Origin: CAZACZ01 sp964483695
GTDB lineage: Bacteria; Deinococcota; Deinococci; Deinococcales; Trueperaceae
Assembly (NCBI GenBank): GCA_964483695.1
Contig: CAZACZ010000026.1
Span: 1 to 37,800, forward strand
Reading direction: 5' to 3'
Length of the DNA: 37,800 nucleotides
Below are positions 30,117 through 37,800 of the stretch, one piece after another. The translations under genes were made by a program, and so were the position numbers. Each line of letters begins with the position of its first letter. Position 1 is the stretch's first letter. Under the pieces are notes generated by a model. The model saw only the letters and a program-made list of their open reading frames with translations, had not been told where the DNA came from and did not search any database.

Positions 30117-32709
30117 GGAACCGCGCGCGGTCGTGCGCAAGGCCTCGGAGCCAGACGGCCGGTTGCCCACGCAGCCGCTCGGCCAGTGCGCGCGGCAACC
30201 CCCGCGCCTGTTCCTCGAGCGCTGCGGCGACGGCGGCAGGCAGGTGGGCGGCTACCAGGTGCTGGGCTGCGTCGCCGTCCGCGCCGGCGACAGCTCGGCC
30301 TACCGGCAGCTGGCCACCGTGGTCCCAGACGACCAGCAGCACGCGCCCCAGCGGCTGCTCGGCGTAGTCCGCCTCGTCGAGGGCCGAGCGAAGGCGCGCG
30401 GCGGCGGCGTCCGCGCGCTCGCGCGCCGCGGCGCCCGCATCCGCCAGCAAACCGGTGCGCAGCGTCGCCACGTCGCGCACGAAGCGCTGATGCGCGCCCA
30501 GAGTGGCAGCGTCGGTTCGCGCCAGGGCGCGCTCTGCGTCGCCAACGATCGGCGTGGCCAGGGCCAGCTCGAGCCACAGCCACGGGCCGATGTCGGCGAC
30601 GCGCGCGGACTCGAGAGCGTCGACCGTCGCGAAGGCGTGGTCGAACGGCGCCTCCCCGGCCAGCGCCTGGGCGGTGATGCGTTGCGCCTCGAGGGCGCGC
30701 CGCTTCCGCTCGTCGTCCAGCGCCTCGGCGACGCCGATCGCGTCGGCCAGCATGCTGTCGGCAGCCACGAGGTCACCGCAGACACGCGCGACCTCGGCCT
30801 TCTGTTCCAGGGCGTGCATCACCAGGCGACGCTCGCCGCGGGCGGCGCCGAGCTCCTCGACCTCGGCGGCGGTGTTCCAGGCGGGCCCGAGGTTCCCCCG
30901 ACGCGCGTGGACGGCGGCGAGGTTGGCGAGCAGCTGCGCCTCGCGCTCGGTGGCCGCGTGGCGCCGTGCCAGCGCGATCCCTTCGCGGAAGTGCTTCTCG
31001 GCGCGGGTGTAATCGCCGAGCCGGTCGGCGGTGGCCGCCAGGTTGTTCAGCGTGGCCGCGATGTCCACCTGCTGCCCGCTCTCCCGTGCCAGCGTCAGCG
31101 CCGCCTCGAAGTGCCGGTAGGCGTCGCGGGGTGCACCGCGCATGGCGGCCAGGCTGCCGAGGTTGTTGAGCGCGCGATAGCGCTCGATCGGGTCGGGCGC
31201 CGCGACGTTGTGCGCGAACGCGTCGGCCGCGCCGTCGAGGTCGCCGGCGAAGTAGTGCGCGGCCCCCACGGAGTTGCGAGCGCGCGCCTCCAGCACGGCG
31301 TCGCCGACGCGCACGGCGATCTCCAGCGCCTCCAGCGCCAGCTCCAGGCCGGCGCCGACGGCTCCCGCGCGAAGCCGCTGGCGCGACCTTCGCATGCGGA
31401 CTTCGGCCAGCGCCGGGTCGTTCTGGAGGTCCCACGCCAGGCGCTCGGCTTCTGCCAGAGCGGTCTCTTGCAGCGCCTCGTCGCCGCGCTGGGCCGCCAG
31501 CCCCTCCAGCAGCAGGCACGCGTCGAGCCGAACCCGGCCCAGCTCCGGTTCTGCCCACAGGGCCCAGAACGCCGCCGCTTCGGCCTCGGTCGTCTCCCCG
31601 CGATCGACCCGGCGACGGGCCGCGTCGAGCCACAATGGCGCGGCTTCGGCCGGCTTGGCCGCGCCCAGCAGGTGGCGCGCGATGCGTTCGACGCCCGTGA
31701 CCCCGTCCGCGCCAGCTTCGCGGAGCACCGCCGCGATGCGCTCGTGCAGCAGCGAGCGCGTGGTCGCCGTCATCGACCCCAGCACCGCGGACCGCGGGAC
31801 GCGGGCGACCGCCAGGTGCGGTGCGACCAGACCGGCCCGTTCGAGGCGCTCCAGCTCCGCCGCCACGTCGAACGCCGGCGCGTCCAGCACGGCGGCGAGC
31901 CCCTCCACGCCGAGTGCGCCGTCGGCCAGCGCGGCGGCCTGCAGCGCGCGCAGGCCGCCGGCGTCCAGCGCCCGGACCGCGTCCGGCAAGGCGTCTCGCT
32001 CGGCGCGCTCGATCGCCTCGGCCAGCGTCACGGTCGCTTCGGACGGTTCGCTCCCGAGTTCACGGTGCAGCATCGTCCGGCATCGGGCGTAGGCCGCCCG
32101 GGCCGCGGCCACGTTGCCCGCCGCCAGCCCTAGGCGCATCAGCGCTCGGTGGCCCGCTTCGTCGAACGGGTCCACCGCCGCCCACCGTTCGGCCACGGCG
32201 CGAGCCCGCTCGAGCGCTCCGGCCGCCTCGAGACGCTCGGCTTCCCACCGAAGCACGGCCACCAAGCGCGCTTCCAACCGGTCGCGCTCGGCCGCCCACC
32301 AGTCGTGATAGGCGGGCGTGATCGTCTCGCCGGCGTTGCCGAGGAACGGCCCTTCGTAGGCTGCCAGCGCCGCTTCGCCGTCGCCAGCGTCCGCCGCCCG
32401 CTCGAAGCGCGCGACGTCGGACGCGGCGCGCACCCGCACGACGTCGCCGTCTTCCTCCAACCAGTGCCCTGCCCCTGGCAGCCTACGAGCCTCGTAGAGC
32501 GCCTGGCGCACGCTGGCCAACTTGCCGCGCCCCCACAACAGCTCTGCCAGCGATTCGCGCCGCACGCCCTCCGGGTGCATCACGAGGTAGACGAGCATCG
32601 CCGTCCCCTTGCGCGAGCCCGGTGCCACGGCCTGCGGCGCGGCGGTGGCGGCGTCCTGCCAACCGAACCTCACCTCACCCAGCAGGCGCACCTCCAGCGA
32701 ACGGGTCAC
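30112..32709 (-). CDS. SARP/BTAD-type transcription regulator with TPR array
   Basis: The 865-residue protein has an N-terminal winged helix (about residues 1-95; LEVRLLGEVRF and a RRESLAELLWG helix as in SARP/OmpR-type DNA-binding domains), a BTAD domain (about 100-250; FDEAGHRALMRLGLAAGNVAAARAAYARCR is typical), a linker of helices to about 350, and then about eight to ten tetratricopeptide-like repeats (450-800; for example ALNNLGSLAAMRGAPRDAYRHFEAAL). The NB-ARC ATPase of AfsR is absent, so it is a SARP-TPR activator without that switch. GTG 32709 follows GGAGG. It lies 19 bp after the thymidine kinase gene, in the same direction, and its end overlaps the direct repeats that precede the envelope genes it may activate. 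The inducing signal is unknown. Confidence 0.88.
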   Translation of the reverse strand: MTRSLEVRLLGEVRFGWQDAATAAPQAVAPGSRKGTAMLVYLVMHPEGVRRESLAELLWGRGKLASVRQALYEARRLPGAGHWLEEDGDVVRVRAASDVARFERAADAGDGEAALAAYEGPFLGNAGETITPAYHDWWAAERDRLEARLVAVLRWEAERLEAAGALERARAVAERWAAVDPFDEAGHRALMRLGLAAGNVAAARAAYARCRTMLHRELGSEPSEATVTLAEAIERAERDALPDAVRALDAGGLRALQAAALADGALGVEGLAAVLDAPAFDVAAELERLERAGLVAPHLAVARVPRSAVLGSMTATTRSLLHERIAAVLREAGADGVTGVERIARHLLGAAKPAEAAPLWLDAARRRVDRGETTEAEAAAFWALWAEPELGRVRLDACLLLEGLAAQRGDEALQETALAEAERLAWDLQNDPALAEVRMRRSRQRLRAGAVGAGLELALEALEIAVRVGDAVLEARARNSVGAAHYFAGDLDGAADAFAHNVAAPDPIERYRALNNLGSLAAMRGAPRDAYRHFEAALTLARESGQQVDIAATLNNLAATADRLGDYTRAEKHFREGIALARRHAATEREAQLLANLAAVHARRGNLGPAWNTAAEVEELGAARGERRLVMHALEQKAEVARVCGDLVAADSMLADAIGVAEALDDERKRRALEAQRITAQALAGEAPFDHAFATVDALESARVADIGPWLWLELALATPIVGDAERALARTDAATLGAHQRFVRDVATLRTGLLADAGAAARERADAAAARLRSALDEADYAEQPLGRVLLVVWDHGGQLPVGRAVAGADGDAAQHLVAAHLPAAVAAALEEQARGLPRALAERLRGQPAVWLRGLAHDRARFL

Positions 32710-32728
32710 GTCGCGCCTCCGCGCGGCA

Positions 32729-33343
32729 CTACTCGAGCGCGGCGTCGAACAGAGGCGTGGGGCGTTCGTGGCGCAGGACGACGTGGCACGAGCGGCAGCG
32801 CGGCTCGTAGCTCTCCGCCGCGCCGACCAGCACGATGGGGTCGTCGGCGTGCGCCGGATGCCCGCGGATCAGCCGTTGGGTGCGCGTGGCGGCCGCCCCG
32901 CACCGGCAGATGGCGGTGAGCTTCTCGACCACCTCGGCGCGTGCCAGCAGGTCGGGCATCGGCCCGAACGGCACGCCACGGAAGTCGAGGTCGAGGCCGG
33001 CCACGATGACGCGCTTGCCGCGGTCCGCCAGTGCCTCGACCATCGCCACCAACGCGGGTGCGAAGAACTGCGCCTCGTCGATCGCTACCACGCGCGTCTC
33101 GTCGGCTACTCGAGCGCGGAGCTCCTCGACGTCGGCCACGGGCAGCGCCTCGAGGGTGCGGCCGGCGTGGGACGCCACCGCCTGGCGGTCGTAGCGGTCG
33201 TCGATGACGGGCTTGAACACCTGCACCGGCTGGCGAGCGATCACCGCGCGCGTCACGCGACGGATCAGCTCCTCGCTCTTGCCGCTGAACATGGGGCCGA
33301 CGATCACCTCGACCCAGCCGCTCGCGTACGGGTGCGCGTTCAT
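32729..33343 (-). CDS. tdk: Thymidine kinase
   Basis: The 204-residue enzyme has the P-loop GPMFSGKSEEL at residues about 16-26, the DExx-type IDEAQFF motif near 95-101, the lasso-region GLDLDFRGVPFGPMPDLL, and a zinc site with C-x-C (ICRCG) and C-x2-C (PRCRSC) near residues 148-188. It phosphorylates thymidine to dTMP with ATP and is a type II (tetrameric) TK like those of most bacteria. The ATG at 33343 is preceded by TAGCAT and 6 nt, with no ribosome site, so its mRNA is probably leaderless. It is divergent from hslV across 40 bp. The SARP-type regulator gene follows 19 bp downstream. Confidence 0.95.
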   Translation of the reverse strand: MNAHPYASGWVEVIVGPMFSGKSEELIRRVTRAVIARQPVQVFKPVIDDRYDRQAVASHAGRTLEALPVADVEELRARVADETRVVAIDEAQFFAPALVAMVEALADRGKRVIVAGLDLDFRGVPFGPMPDLLARAEVVEKLTAICRCGAAATRTQRLIRGHPAHADDPIVLVGAAESYEPRCRSCHVVLRHERPTPLFDAALE

Positions 33344-33349
33344 CGTCCG

Positions 33350-33355
33350 ATGCTA
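33350..33355 (-). promoter_or_regulatory. -10 box of leaderless promoter for tdk
   Basis: TAGCAT on the minus strand is followed by CGGACG and the ATG at 33343. No -35 is recognisable. Confidence 0.5.
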
Positions 33356-33370
33356 CCGCAGGGCGGGTGA

Positions 33371-33376
33371 TACCCT
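33371..33376 (+). promoter_or_regulatory. -10 box of leaderless promoter for hslV
   Basis: TACCCT is followed by 7 nt and the ATG at 33384. The tdk and hslV -10 boxes are only 15 bp apart and face away from each other, so the two promoters share one short region. Confidence 0.5.
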
Positions 33377-33383
33377 CGCAGGC

Positions 33384-33995
33384 ATGGATCGGATGCACGG
33401 AACGACCATCGTGGCGGTCCACCGGGACGGCGTAACCGCCATCGCCGGCGACGGCCAGGTGAGCCTCGGCGACACCATCGTCAAGCGCCGCGCGGTGAAG
33501 GTCCGCCCGCTGGCGGACGGCAGCGTCGTGGCAGGGTTCGCCGGCGCGGTGAGCGACGCCTTCACCCTGCTCGAGAAGTTCGAGGGGTACCTCGAGTCGG
33601 CCAAGGGGAACCTGCTGCGGGCCTCGGTGGAGACGGTGAAGGAGTGGCGCACCGACCGCGCCCTGCGCAACCTCGAGGCGATGCTGATCGTGGCGGACGA
33701 CCGCCAGATCCTGACCCTGTCGGGCGTGGGGGACGTGATCTCCCCCGACGACCCGGTCGCCGCGGTGGGCTCGGGCGGCGCCTTCGCCCAGGCGGCGGCG
33801 TTGGCGCTGCTGCGCCACACCGACCTCGACGCCGAGACGATCGCCCGCAAGGCGCTGGGCATCGCGGCCGAGATCGACGTCTTCACCTCCGGCAACGCCA
33901 CCGTGCTGACGGTCGGTGGGGACGTGGACGCCGAAGGCGCCGACGACACCGACGGCGAGACCGAAGACGGCCTCGAGGACGGAGCCGAGGTATGA
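33384..33995 (+). CDS. hslV: ATP-dependent protease subunit HslV
   Basis: The 203-residue peptidase has the proteasome-like N-terminal TTIVAVHRDG motif, GDGQVSLGD, a lysine-containing IVKRRAVKVR (the catalytic Lys33 region) and the GSGGAFAQAAA helix. The chain starts MDRMHG before the reactive threonine, so a six-residue leader must be removed; an ATG at 33393 would give a shorter MHG leader. A further oddity is an acidic C-terminal tail of about 25 residues (DVDAEGADDTDGETEDGLED) not normal for HslV. It makes the degradation chamber that partners HslU. It overlaps hslU by 4 nt. Confidence 0.95.
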   Translation: MDRMHGTTIVAVHRDGVTAIAGDGQVSLGDTIVKRRAVKVRPLADGSVVAGFAGAVSDAFTLLEKFEGYLESAKGNLLRASVETVKEWRTDRALRNLEAMLIVADDRQILTLSGVGDVISPDDPVAAVGSGGAFAQAAALALLRHTDLDAETIARKALGIAAEIDVFTSGNATVLTVGGDVDAEGADDTDGETEDGLEDGAEV

Positions 33996-35296
33996 GCACC
34001 TCCGAGTTGGTGCACCGCACCACCGACCTCACCCCCATCCAGATCGTCGAGGAGCTCGATCGCCACATCATCGGCCAGAGCAAGGCGAAGCGCATGGTGG
34101 CGGTGGCGCTGCGCAACCACTACCGGCGTCGGCGCCTGCCGTACGAACTGCAGGCCGAGGTGACGCCGAAGAACATCCTCATGATCGGGCCGACCGGCGT
34201 CGGCAAGACCGAGATCGCTCGGCGCCTGGCGAAGCTCGCCGGCGCGCCGTTCCTGAAGGTCGAGGCGACCAAGTTCACCGAGGTGGGCTACGTCGGTCGC
34301 GACGTCGACTCCATCGTGCGCGACCTGGTGCGTGCCGCGGCGGTGATGGTGGAGGGCGAGAAGAAGGCCGAGGTGATGGGCCGCGCCCGCGAGGTGGCCG
34401 AGCAACGCTTGCTGGACGCGCTTCTCCCGGGCGGCAGCGGCGAAGGCCGCGAGCGCATGCGCGCCCTGCTGCGAAGCGGCGAGCTCGACGACCGCACCGT
34501 CGAGATCGAGGTCAAGGAAGAACCGCAGGTGGGCATGCCGCTTCCTGGCATGGAAGAAGCCGGGATGAACTTGCAGGACATGTTCCGCAAGTTCATGCCG
34601 GAGAAGAAGGTGCGCCGAAAGGCCAGCGTGCGCGACGCGCGCCGCATCCTCGAGAACGAGGAGGCCGACCGCCTCATCGACCACGACGAGGTGACGCGCG
34701 AGGCCGTCGACCGCGCCGAGAACATGGGCATCGTGTTCATCGACGAGATCGACAAGATCGCCGGCAACGACCGCTCCTCCGGCGACGTCTCGGGCGAGGG
34801 CGTGCAGCGCGACCTACTGCCCATCGTCGAGGGCACGCAGGTCACCACGCGCTACGGTCCGGTGCGCACCGACCACGTCCTGTTCATCGCAGCAGGTGCG
34901 TTCTCCGACGCCAAGCCGTCCGACCTGATCCCCGAGTTGCAGGGCCGCTTCCCGATCCGCGTCGAGCTCGAGGACCTGGATGCCTCGGACTTCCAGCGCA
35001 TCCTGACGCAGCCGCAGTACGCCCTCACGAAGCAGTACGCCGACCTGCTGGCGGTCGACGGCACCCACCTGCGCTTCGACGAGTCGGGCATCGTAGCGTT
35101 GGCCGAGTTCGCCGAGCGCGTCAACCGCGAGGTCGAGGACATCGGCGCGCGCCGTCTGCACACCGTGCTCGAGACGGTGTTGGAGGACGTGGCGTTCGGC
35201 ACGGACCTCGGCACCGTGGTGGTGGACGAGGCGATGGTGCGACGCAAGCTGGCCGACATCGTCGAGGACGAAGACCTTACCCGCTACGTGCTGTGA
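33992..35296 (+). CDS. hslU: HslU, ATPase subunit of the HslUV protease
   Basis: The 434-residue AAA+ unfoldase has Walker A GPTGVGKT near residue 68, the KVEATKFTEVGYVGRDV pore-region motif, an inserted I-domain (about 105-235) with a long GMPLPGMEEAGMNLQDMF stretch, Walker B IVFIDEIDK, sensor-1 region and the ARRLHTVLE sensor-2. The C-terminal RYVL tail fits the peptide that docks in HslV. It unfolds proteins and feeds them to HslV. The ATG at 33992 overlaps the TGA of hslV, so it is translationally coupled. It is about the normal length. Confidence 0.97.
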   Translation: MSTSELVHRTTDLTPIQIVEELDRHIIGQSKAKRMVAVALRNHYRRRRLPYELQAEVTPKNILMIGPTGVGKTEIARRLAKLAGAPFLKVEATKFTEVGYVGRDVDSIVRDLVRAAAVMVEGEKKAEVMGRAREVAEQRLLDALLPGGSGEGRERMRALLRSGELDDRTVEIEVKEEPQVGMPLPGMEEAGMNLQDMFRKFMPEKKVRRKASVRDARRILENEEADRLIDHDEVTREAVDRAENMGIVFIDEIDKIAGNDRSSGDVSGEGVQRDLLPIVEGTQVTTRYGPVRTDHVLFIAAGAFSDAKPSDLIPELQGRFPIRVELEDLDASDFQRILTQPQYALTKQYADLLAVDGTHLRFDESGIVALAEFAERVNREVEDIGARRLHTVLETVLEDVAFGTDLGTVVVDEAMVRRKLADIVEDEDLTRYVL

Positions 35297-35303
35297 GGCG
35301 TCG

Positions 35304-36668
35304 GTGACGACCCGTGTGCTGACGTGGCTCGACCGGCTCGGCTCGAGCTACTGGTTCGTGCCCACCCTGATGACGCTCGGGGCCATCCTCCTGGCCCTGG
35401 TGACGTTGCGCCTCGACGCGCGCATCTCGCCGGGCGACCTTCCCAGCATCCCGCTGCTCACCGGGCGGGTGCAGGCCGATGGCGCCCGCACGCTCCTCGG
35501 GACCGTCGCGGGCTCACTCATCACCGTCACCGGGCTGGTGTTCTCGCTCACCATGGTGGCGCTCCCGATGGCGGCGCAGCAGTTCGGACCGCGCCTGGTG
35601 GGGAACTTCATGCGCGACCGCGGCAACCAGGCGGTGCTCGGCGTGTTCCTGGCGACGTTCGTCTACTGCCTGACGGTCCTGCGCGCCGTGCGCAGCCCGT
35701 ACGCGCCGACCCCGGAGGAGCTCGCGGTCGGCGCCGTCACCGACCCCGGCTTCGTACCGCAGCTGTCGCTGGTGGCGGCCTTCGTCCTCACGCTCGCCAG
35801 CCTCTTCGTGCTGATCTACTTCATCCACCACGTGGCCGAGAGCATCCAGGTCGGGAACGTCATGGCCCGCGTCAGCCGCATCCTCGCCGAGCGCCTGGGC
35901 TCCTACCCGCCGGGCTCGGACGACGAGCCCCCGCCGGACGACGCGCCACGGGGCGAAGGCTTCGACGCAGACGTCATCACCTTGCGTTCCGAGCACACGG
36001 GGTACCTCCAGGCGATCGACGGCGCGGGCCTGGCACGGCTGGCGCAGGAGCTCGAGGTGCGGCTTCGCTTGCACCATCGGCCGGGGGCGTACGTCATGCG
36101 CGGCGGACCGCTGGTCGACGTGAGGCCGGAGCGCGGGGCCGAGGCCGTCCGCGAGCGGATCGGCACGCACCTGGTGTTCGGCCGGGTGCGCACCTACCAG
36201 CAAGACCCGAGCTTCCTGTTCGACCAGTTGCTCGAGGTCGCGCTGCGGGCGCTGTCGCCCGGCGTGAACGACCCGTTCACCGCCATCGACGCGGTCGACC
36301 GGCTAGCCGAAGGGCTCGAGTTGCTGTCGCGGCGCGCGCCGCCGCGGACGTCGTGGCGAAGCGAGGACGGCGAGCTGCGGGTGGTGGCGCCGGCGTTCGA
36401 CCTACCCGCCACCGCCGAGCGGGTGTTCGGCGCTATCCGTGGGTACGGTGCCGGCGACCTTCAGCTAGCCACCCACCTCGCCTCCACCCTGCGTCGTTTG
36501 GAAGCGAGCACCGATCACCCCGGCCTACGACGTGCCGCAGCGCGCGAAGTGCGGCGCCTGCTCCAGTCGGCCGAGTCGCGCCTCAGCGCGGCCGACCTCG
36601 CGCAGTTGCGGGAGGCATCGCAGCGCGTCACCGCCTGGATCCGTCTCGAGGAGGCCGACGACGCCTGA
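35304..36668 (+). CDS. DUF2254 membrane protein
   Basis: The 454-residue protein matches DUF2254: an N-terminal part with about four membrane helices (LGSSYWFVPTLMTLGAILL near 12-32, SLITVTGLVFSLTMVALPM near 70, LGVFLATFVYCLTV near 112 and LVAAFVLTLASLFVLIYFIHHV near 155), followed by a large cytosolic region of 280 residues with VDVRPERGA and SPGVNDPFTAIDAVDRL, both typical of this family. The function is unknown. GTG 35304 follows GAGG, 7 bp after hslU, so it may be read with hslUV. Confidence 0.9.
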   Translation: MTTRVLTWLDRLGSSYWFVPTLMTLGAILLALVTLRLDARISPGDLPSIPLLTGRVQADGARTLLGTVAGSLITVTGLVFSLTMVALPMAAQQFGPRLVGNFMRDRGNQAVLGVFLATFVYCLTVLRAVRSPYAPTPEELAVGAVTDPGFVPQLSLVAAFVLTLASLFVLIYFIHHVAESIQVGNVMARVSRILAERLGSYPPGSDDEPPPDDAPRGEGFDADVITLRSEHTGYLQAIDGAGLARLAQELEVRLRLHHRPGAYVMRGGPLVDVRPERGAEAVRERIGTHLVFGRVRTYQQDPSFLFDQLLEVALRALSPGVNDPFTAIDAVDRLAEGLELLSRRAPPRTSWRSEDGELRVVAPAFDLPATAERVFGAIRGYGAGDLQLATHLASTLRRLEASTDHPGLRRAAAREVRRLLQSAESRLSAADLAQLREASQRVTAWIRLEEADDA

Positions 36669-36700
36669 GCGCCGCGGAAGCTGCGGCCGATCGGCGGAGG

Positions 36701-37627
36701 TCAGACGTCCCAGTAGCGCAGCTCGCGCTCGTCGATACCCGGCTCGCTGCGCCGCGCGAACGCCACCAGGCCGTCGCGGTCGGGAAGCTCGAGGTAGTAC
36801 CGGAAGTTCGCCAGGTAGCGCTGGACGACCTCGTGGGGCAACGCCAGCCGTTGCGCCTCCTCCGCCGCCACCTCCGCGAGCCGCCCGAGCCCGGCATGGC
36901 GCGCGGCGCGGAATGCGGCCACCAACGCGTCCGACGGCCGACGATCGGCGAGCGACGCCCAGACCGCGAAGGTGAACGGTAGGCGCGTGGCGCGGTACCA
37001 CGCCTCGCCCAGGTCGGTGACGAGCGGCACCTGTTTGCGCGTCGCCACGGCGCGGCGCGTGACGGCCTCGCGCAGGGCGGCGTCCCCGATCAGCAGGGCC
37101 GCGTCGCACGCCTCGAGCATGCCGTCGAGGTCGGACGCCATGGGCACGAAGCTGGCGTCGATGCCGTCTTGCCGCAGCAGCACGCGAAGCAACTCGACGC
37201 TGGTGGCCGAGTCGGTGGTGACGGCGATGCGGCGGCCGGCCAACGCGGGCCACGGCTGCCAGTGGAACAGCATCACGCTGTACACCGGTCCCAGGGTGGA
37301 GATGGAGAAGTCGGGCAGGGCCCGCAGCTGGTGCCGGTGGCGCACGAACTCGATGGACGAGATCAGCGTCAGGTCGATGTCGCCGGCCAGCAGCGCGGCG
37401 TTCAGCTCGGTGGGCACGCCGCGCACGAACTCGACCGCGCCGGCCTGCGTCGACCACGGCCGCAGCCGCCAATGGAGCGGCGCCACGTTGGTGTAGGCGA
37501 CGATGCCGAGGCGCTCGACGCGTCTCCCCGGAGCTTCGTGCTCGGAGCGGTCGGAACGGACGATCTGGTCGTCGTCGGCAGTATCGTCGGCGACGCCCTG
37601 CACCAGGCTGCGTGCGCGGTCGGCCAT
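36701..37627 (-). CDS. mqnA: Chorismate dehydratase MqnA (futalosine pathway)
   Basis: The 308-residue protein has the MqnA motifs RLGIVAYTNVAPLHWRL near residue 38, GVPTELNAALLAGDIDLTLISSIEF near 70-95, and PFTFAVWA near 220. It removes water from chorismate to begin menaquinone synthesis by the futalosine route. A leading segment of 37 charged residues precedes the usual start; no other in-frame ATG or GTG lies just before the core, so the extension is real or the start is one of the codons within it. It follows the mqnE end by 2 bp, so both are co-transcribed. It converges with the DUF2254 gene at its 3' end. Confidence 0.93.
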   Translation of the reverse strand: MADRARSLVQGVADDTADDDQIVRSDRSEHEAPGRRVERLGIVAYTNVAPLHWRLRPWSTQAGAVEFVRGVPTELNAALLAGDIDLTLISSIEFVRHRHQLRALPDFSISTLGPVYSVMLFHWQPWPALAGRRIAVTTDSATSVELLRVLLRQDGIDASFVPMASDLDGMLEACDAALLIGDAALREAVTRRAVATRKQVPLVTDLGEAWYRATRLPFTFAVWASLADRRPSDALVAAFRAARHAGLGRLAEVAAEEAQRLALPHEVVQRYLANFRYYLELPDRDGLVAFARRSEPGIDERELRYWDV

Positions 37628-37629
37628 GC

Positions 37630-37800
37630 TCAGGCCTCGACGACCTTCAGCTCGCGGTAGAGCGCGTCGCGTAGCACCGGGACGCGGTCCGCCGTGCGGA
37701 TGAGACCCACCAGCTCCTCCTCGGTCATGCCCTTCTCCGTCACCGCACCCGAGGCGTGTGCGATGCGCTCGTCCTTGATGGTGCCGTCGATGTCGGACAC
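37630..37800 (-). CDS. mqnE: 3' end of aminofutalosine synthase MqnE
   Basis: Only the last 56 residues and the stop are in the window; the rest lies beyond 37800. The sequence begins VSDIDGTIKDERIAHASGA and includes TEEELVGLIRTADRVPVLRDALYREL, the usual ending of MqnE (a radical-SAM enzyme making aminofutalosine). The related MqnC is the alternative; the SDIDGT motif favours MqnE. The overlap-close mqnA (2 bp) makes a menaquinone operon. Confidence 0.75.
   Translation of the reverse strand: MSDIDGTIKDERIAHASGAVTEKGMTEEELVGLIRTADRVPVLRDALYRELKVVEA

Overview
The window is very GC-rich and gene-dense. It looks like chromosome from a Deinococcota bacterium, most plausibly of the Truepera lineage; this is an inference. 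The clues are an archaeal-type AspRS2, futalosine-pathway menaquinone genes (mqnA, end of mqnE), HslUV, and many TAnnnT -10 boxes placed only 6-7 nt before an ATG, the leaderless promoter style known in Deinococcus. No rRNA, tRNA, CRISPR array, insertion sequence or phage gene was found.

Layout. (1) 73-3846: a divergent cluster of a type usually tied to nitrogen-oxide metabolism. Leftward genes encode a DUF1858 protein, a cupin and a ferredoxin-DUF2249 fusion. Rightward genes encode a DUF2249 protein, a polytopic membrane protein and a MIP18-type Fe-S assembly protein. A convergent Crp/Fnr regulator follows. Two Fnr-like palindromes lie in the divergent gap. (2) 3918-5165: an MFS exporter. 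(3) 5140-15307: thiamine uptake and use. A TPP riboswitch precedes thiB; thiP, thiQ, a thiamine pyrophosphokinase-CMD fusion and a NUDIX gene form an overlapping operon. Between thiB and thiP sits an oppositely oriented heterodimeric ABC exporter with its own promoter, a 26-codon leader ORF and an intrinsic terminator. (4) 15353-16877: aspS2 behind a strong promoter, a 20-codon leader ORF with an Asp-Asp-Asn-Ser-Asp run, and a terminator with mutually exclusive pairings: a candidate ribosome-mediated attenuator. (5) 17070-19432: a CsgG-like lipoprotein, a DUF2568 protein and an M20 amidohydrolase.

(6) 19537-32709 is the most unusual part. A leftward set of six genes encodes a small protein, a secreted protein, a membrane protein, a one-pass protein, a secreted transglutaminase-like protein that has lost its catalytic triad, and an 1802-residue exported protein with EPND-type repeats and two von Willebrand A domains. 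It starts just downstream of an 865-residue SARP/BTAD-TPR regulator. Two heptamer direct repeats with 11-bp period, the geometry bound by SARP regulators, lie before a -10 box in the gap. I propose a regulator-controlled envelope system of unknown function. (7) 32729-37800: thymidine kinase, HslV, HslU, a DUF2254 membrane protein, and mqnA with the 3' end of mqnE.

Four or more genes seem to be controlled by their leaders (TPP riboswitch, aspS2 attenuator, exporter leader), and several promoters without a -35 have palindromes or direct repeats instead. Function calls rest on reading motifs, not on searches.
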